In this document: positions 63,308 through 64,000 of the stretch, one piece after another
Position numbering within the stretch: position 1 is the first letter of the stretch
How the letters are laid out: every line of letters starts with the position of its first letter
Origin: G963668605 sp963668605
GTDB lineage: Bacteria > Acidobacteriota > Terriglobia > Bryobacterales > Bryobacteraceae
NCBI GenBank assembly: GCA_963668605.1
Contig: OY764903.1
Location: 6,262,001 to 6,326,000, forward strand
Length of the DNA: 64,000 nt
Direction: 5' to 3'
Program-made: the position numbers and the translations under genes
The notes under the pieces: generated by a model
Seen by the model: only the letters and a program-made list of their open reading frames with translations
The model's database searches: none
What the model was told of the DNA's origin: nothing

Positions 63308-64000
63308 TCATCTGGAGCAGTCGCGGCGGGTGGTGGTGGAGTTCTTCAGGAGGCATTCAGTGCCGCCCAAGCATCTCCAGTAAGCCACGAGCGTCACCAG
63401 CGCCGTGAACCAAGTCGCGAGTCCGAGCAGGGCGGTCGGACCCCTCCAATCGCCGACCGTTATCGAGTCGGCGTAGTACCACGGCAAGCCGCGGCACCAA
63501 TACGTGTACACTGCCGTACAAAAACCGGCGTTTGCCGCCAAATGAGCAGCGGCGGCACGCCACGATAATGCCGCTATCCATGGAGACAACCAGACAAGAT
63601 ACTGGATCCCGAATCCCGGTGTCAGCACGAGGAATAGCATAAAAAGAACGCCGAATTGATAGAAGAGGGCGACCCGATTCTCGCCGCGGTTCATTAGCCA
63701 AGCCGCCAGCAGTAGGACAACAAGCAAAATGTACACTCCCCACAAGTCGAACCGCCATGCCAGCCCAGCACCCACGATCGGCAACCTGGTGAGCAGCAAA
63801 CCGATACCCCAGTGCCCGGGGTAGCTACGATATCCGAGCATAGTGTGCACCATCGCCATCGGCGACTCGACCAGCCATGGCATCGAAATGGCAATCCAAA
63901 ACACCGTTAGGATCAGAAGCGCACGAACCCGGTCACTCCAGGTCCTAAGCCATAAGAGGAGAGCCGGAAGGAGGAGGATCGGAACTATTTTGATGCCGGT
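63308..64000 (-). CDS. Membrane glycosyltransferase, GT87-like, partial
   Basis: The C-terminal 230 residues of a polytopic protein whose 5' end lies beyond the window; the frame stays open to base 64000 (GIKIVPILLLPALLLW at the edge). Six or seven membrane helices are visible. The KIVPILLL segment followed by MVHTMLGYRSYPGHWGIG and LVLTPGFGIQYLVWLSPW matches the C-terminal half of GT87/mannosyltransferase-like GT-C proteins. It ends ECLLKNSTTTRRDCSR. It is probably another extracytoplasmic sugar transferase of the island. Confidence 0.68.
   Translation of the reverse strand, partial: TGIKIVPILLLPALLLWLRTWSDRVRALLILTVFWIAISMPWLVESPMAMVHTMLGYRSYPGHWGIGLLLTRLPIVGAGLAWRFDLWGVYILLVVLLLAAWLMNRGENRVALFYQFGVLFMLFLVLTPGFGIQYLVWLSPWIAALSWRAAAAHLAANAGFCTAVYTYWCRGLPWYYADSITVGDWRGPTALLGLATWFTALVTLVAYWRCLGGTECLLKNSTTTRRDCSR

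Overview
The window reads as chromosomal DNA of a GC-rich Acidobacteriota, most like the Bryobacterales/Solibacter group. The support is a PEP-CTERM ice-binding-like protein, an acidobacterial VWA-type fragment next to a class-D-like sortase fragment, a 760-residue GT4 fusion protein alternating with GH130 phosphorylases, and several palindromic intergenic repeats. That placement is inference from gene content. I saw no rRNA, tRNA or CRISPR array.

Layout. 1-2657 is accessory debris: the 3' remnant of a group II intron, a strong inverted repeat, a PEP-CTERM protein, a twin palindrome and a VWA/sortase chimera. 2654-8410 is a tight four-gene operon, GT4 fusion - GH130 - GT4 - GH130, for synthesis and/or phosphorolysis of a mannose-type oligosaccharide. 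8507-9523 is a Tat-type aldo-keto reductase cut by one in-frame TAG. 9738-11782 makes a dTDP-3-amino-3,6-dideoxyhexose (fused acetyltransferase/ketoisomerase plus aminotransferase). A full group II intron (about 11784-13706) follows directly. 13951-20051 carries a HddA-like GHMP kinase, a glycosyltransferase, a GDP-mannose 4,6-dehydratase family enzyme, a small exported protein and the Wzm/Wzt ABC exporter pair. 20248-23150 is a degraded IS1380-type element split by an intact IS3/IS407-type element with a 4-bp target duplication.

23555-36862 (minus strand) holds GtrA, a dolichyl-phosphate-mannose-synthase-like GT2, a FAD enzyme, two large GT-C-like membrane proteins, two GT4s, a coiled-coil methyltransferase with 117-bp repeats, and a GT2-methyltransferase fusion. 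Part of this block is visibly more AT-rich. 37167-63003 holds GalE, GmhA, a GDP-mannose-3,5-epimerase-like protein, two CDP-paratose-epimerase-like SDRs, RmlA-like and RmlC-like enzymes, three long GT2-type proteins, two more methyltransferases, a lipoprotein and six GT-C-like membrane proteins. The window ends inside another membrane glycosyltransferase (63308-64000).

Together this looks like a surface-glycan assembly island. Nucleotide-sugar enzymes (dTDP-, GDP- and perhaps CDP-linked) feed cytoplasmic GT2/GT4 enzymes. Wzm/Wzt would export a lipid-linked chain, the coiled-coil methyltransferase could cap it or set its length, and the GtrA/DPM-like pair would supply polyprenyl-phosphate sugars to the GT-C proteins outside. 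The most striking signal is a small beta-type module (signature GWAxD, then a DG-containing turn, R/xDV or RADL, and CGF/HAF) found in seven copies in five proteins of different function. A second C-terminal module (VQ-G-V-WFH) is shared by two membrane proteins.
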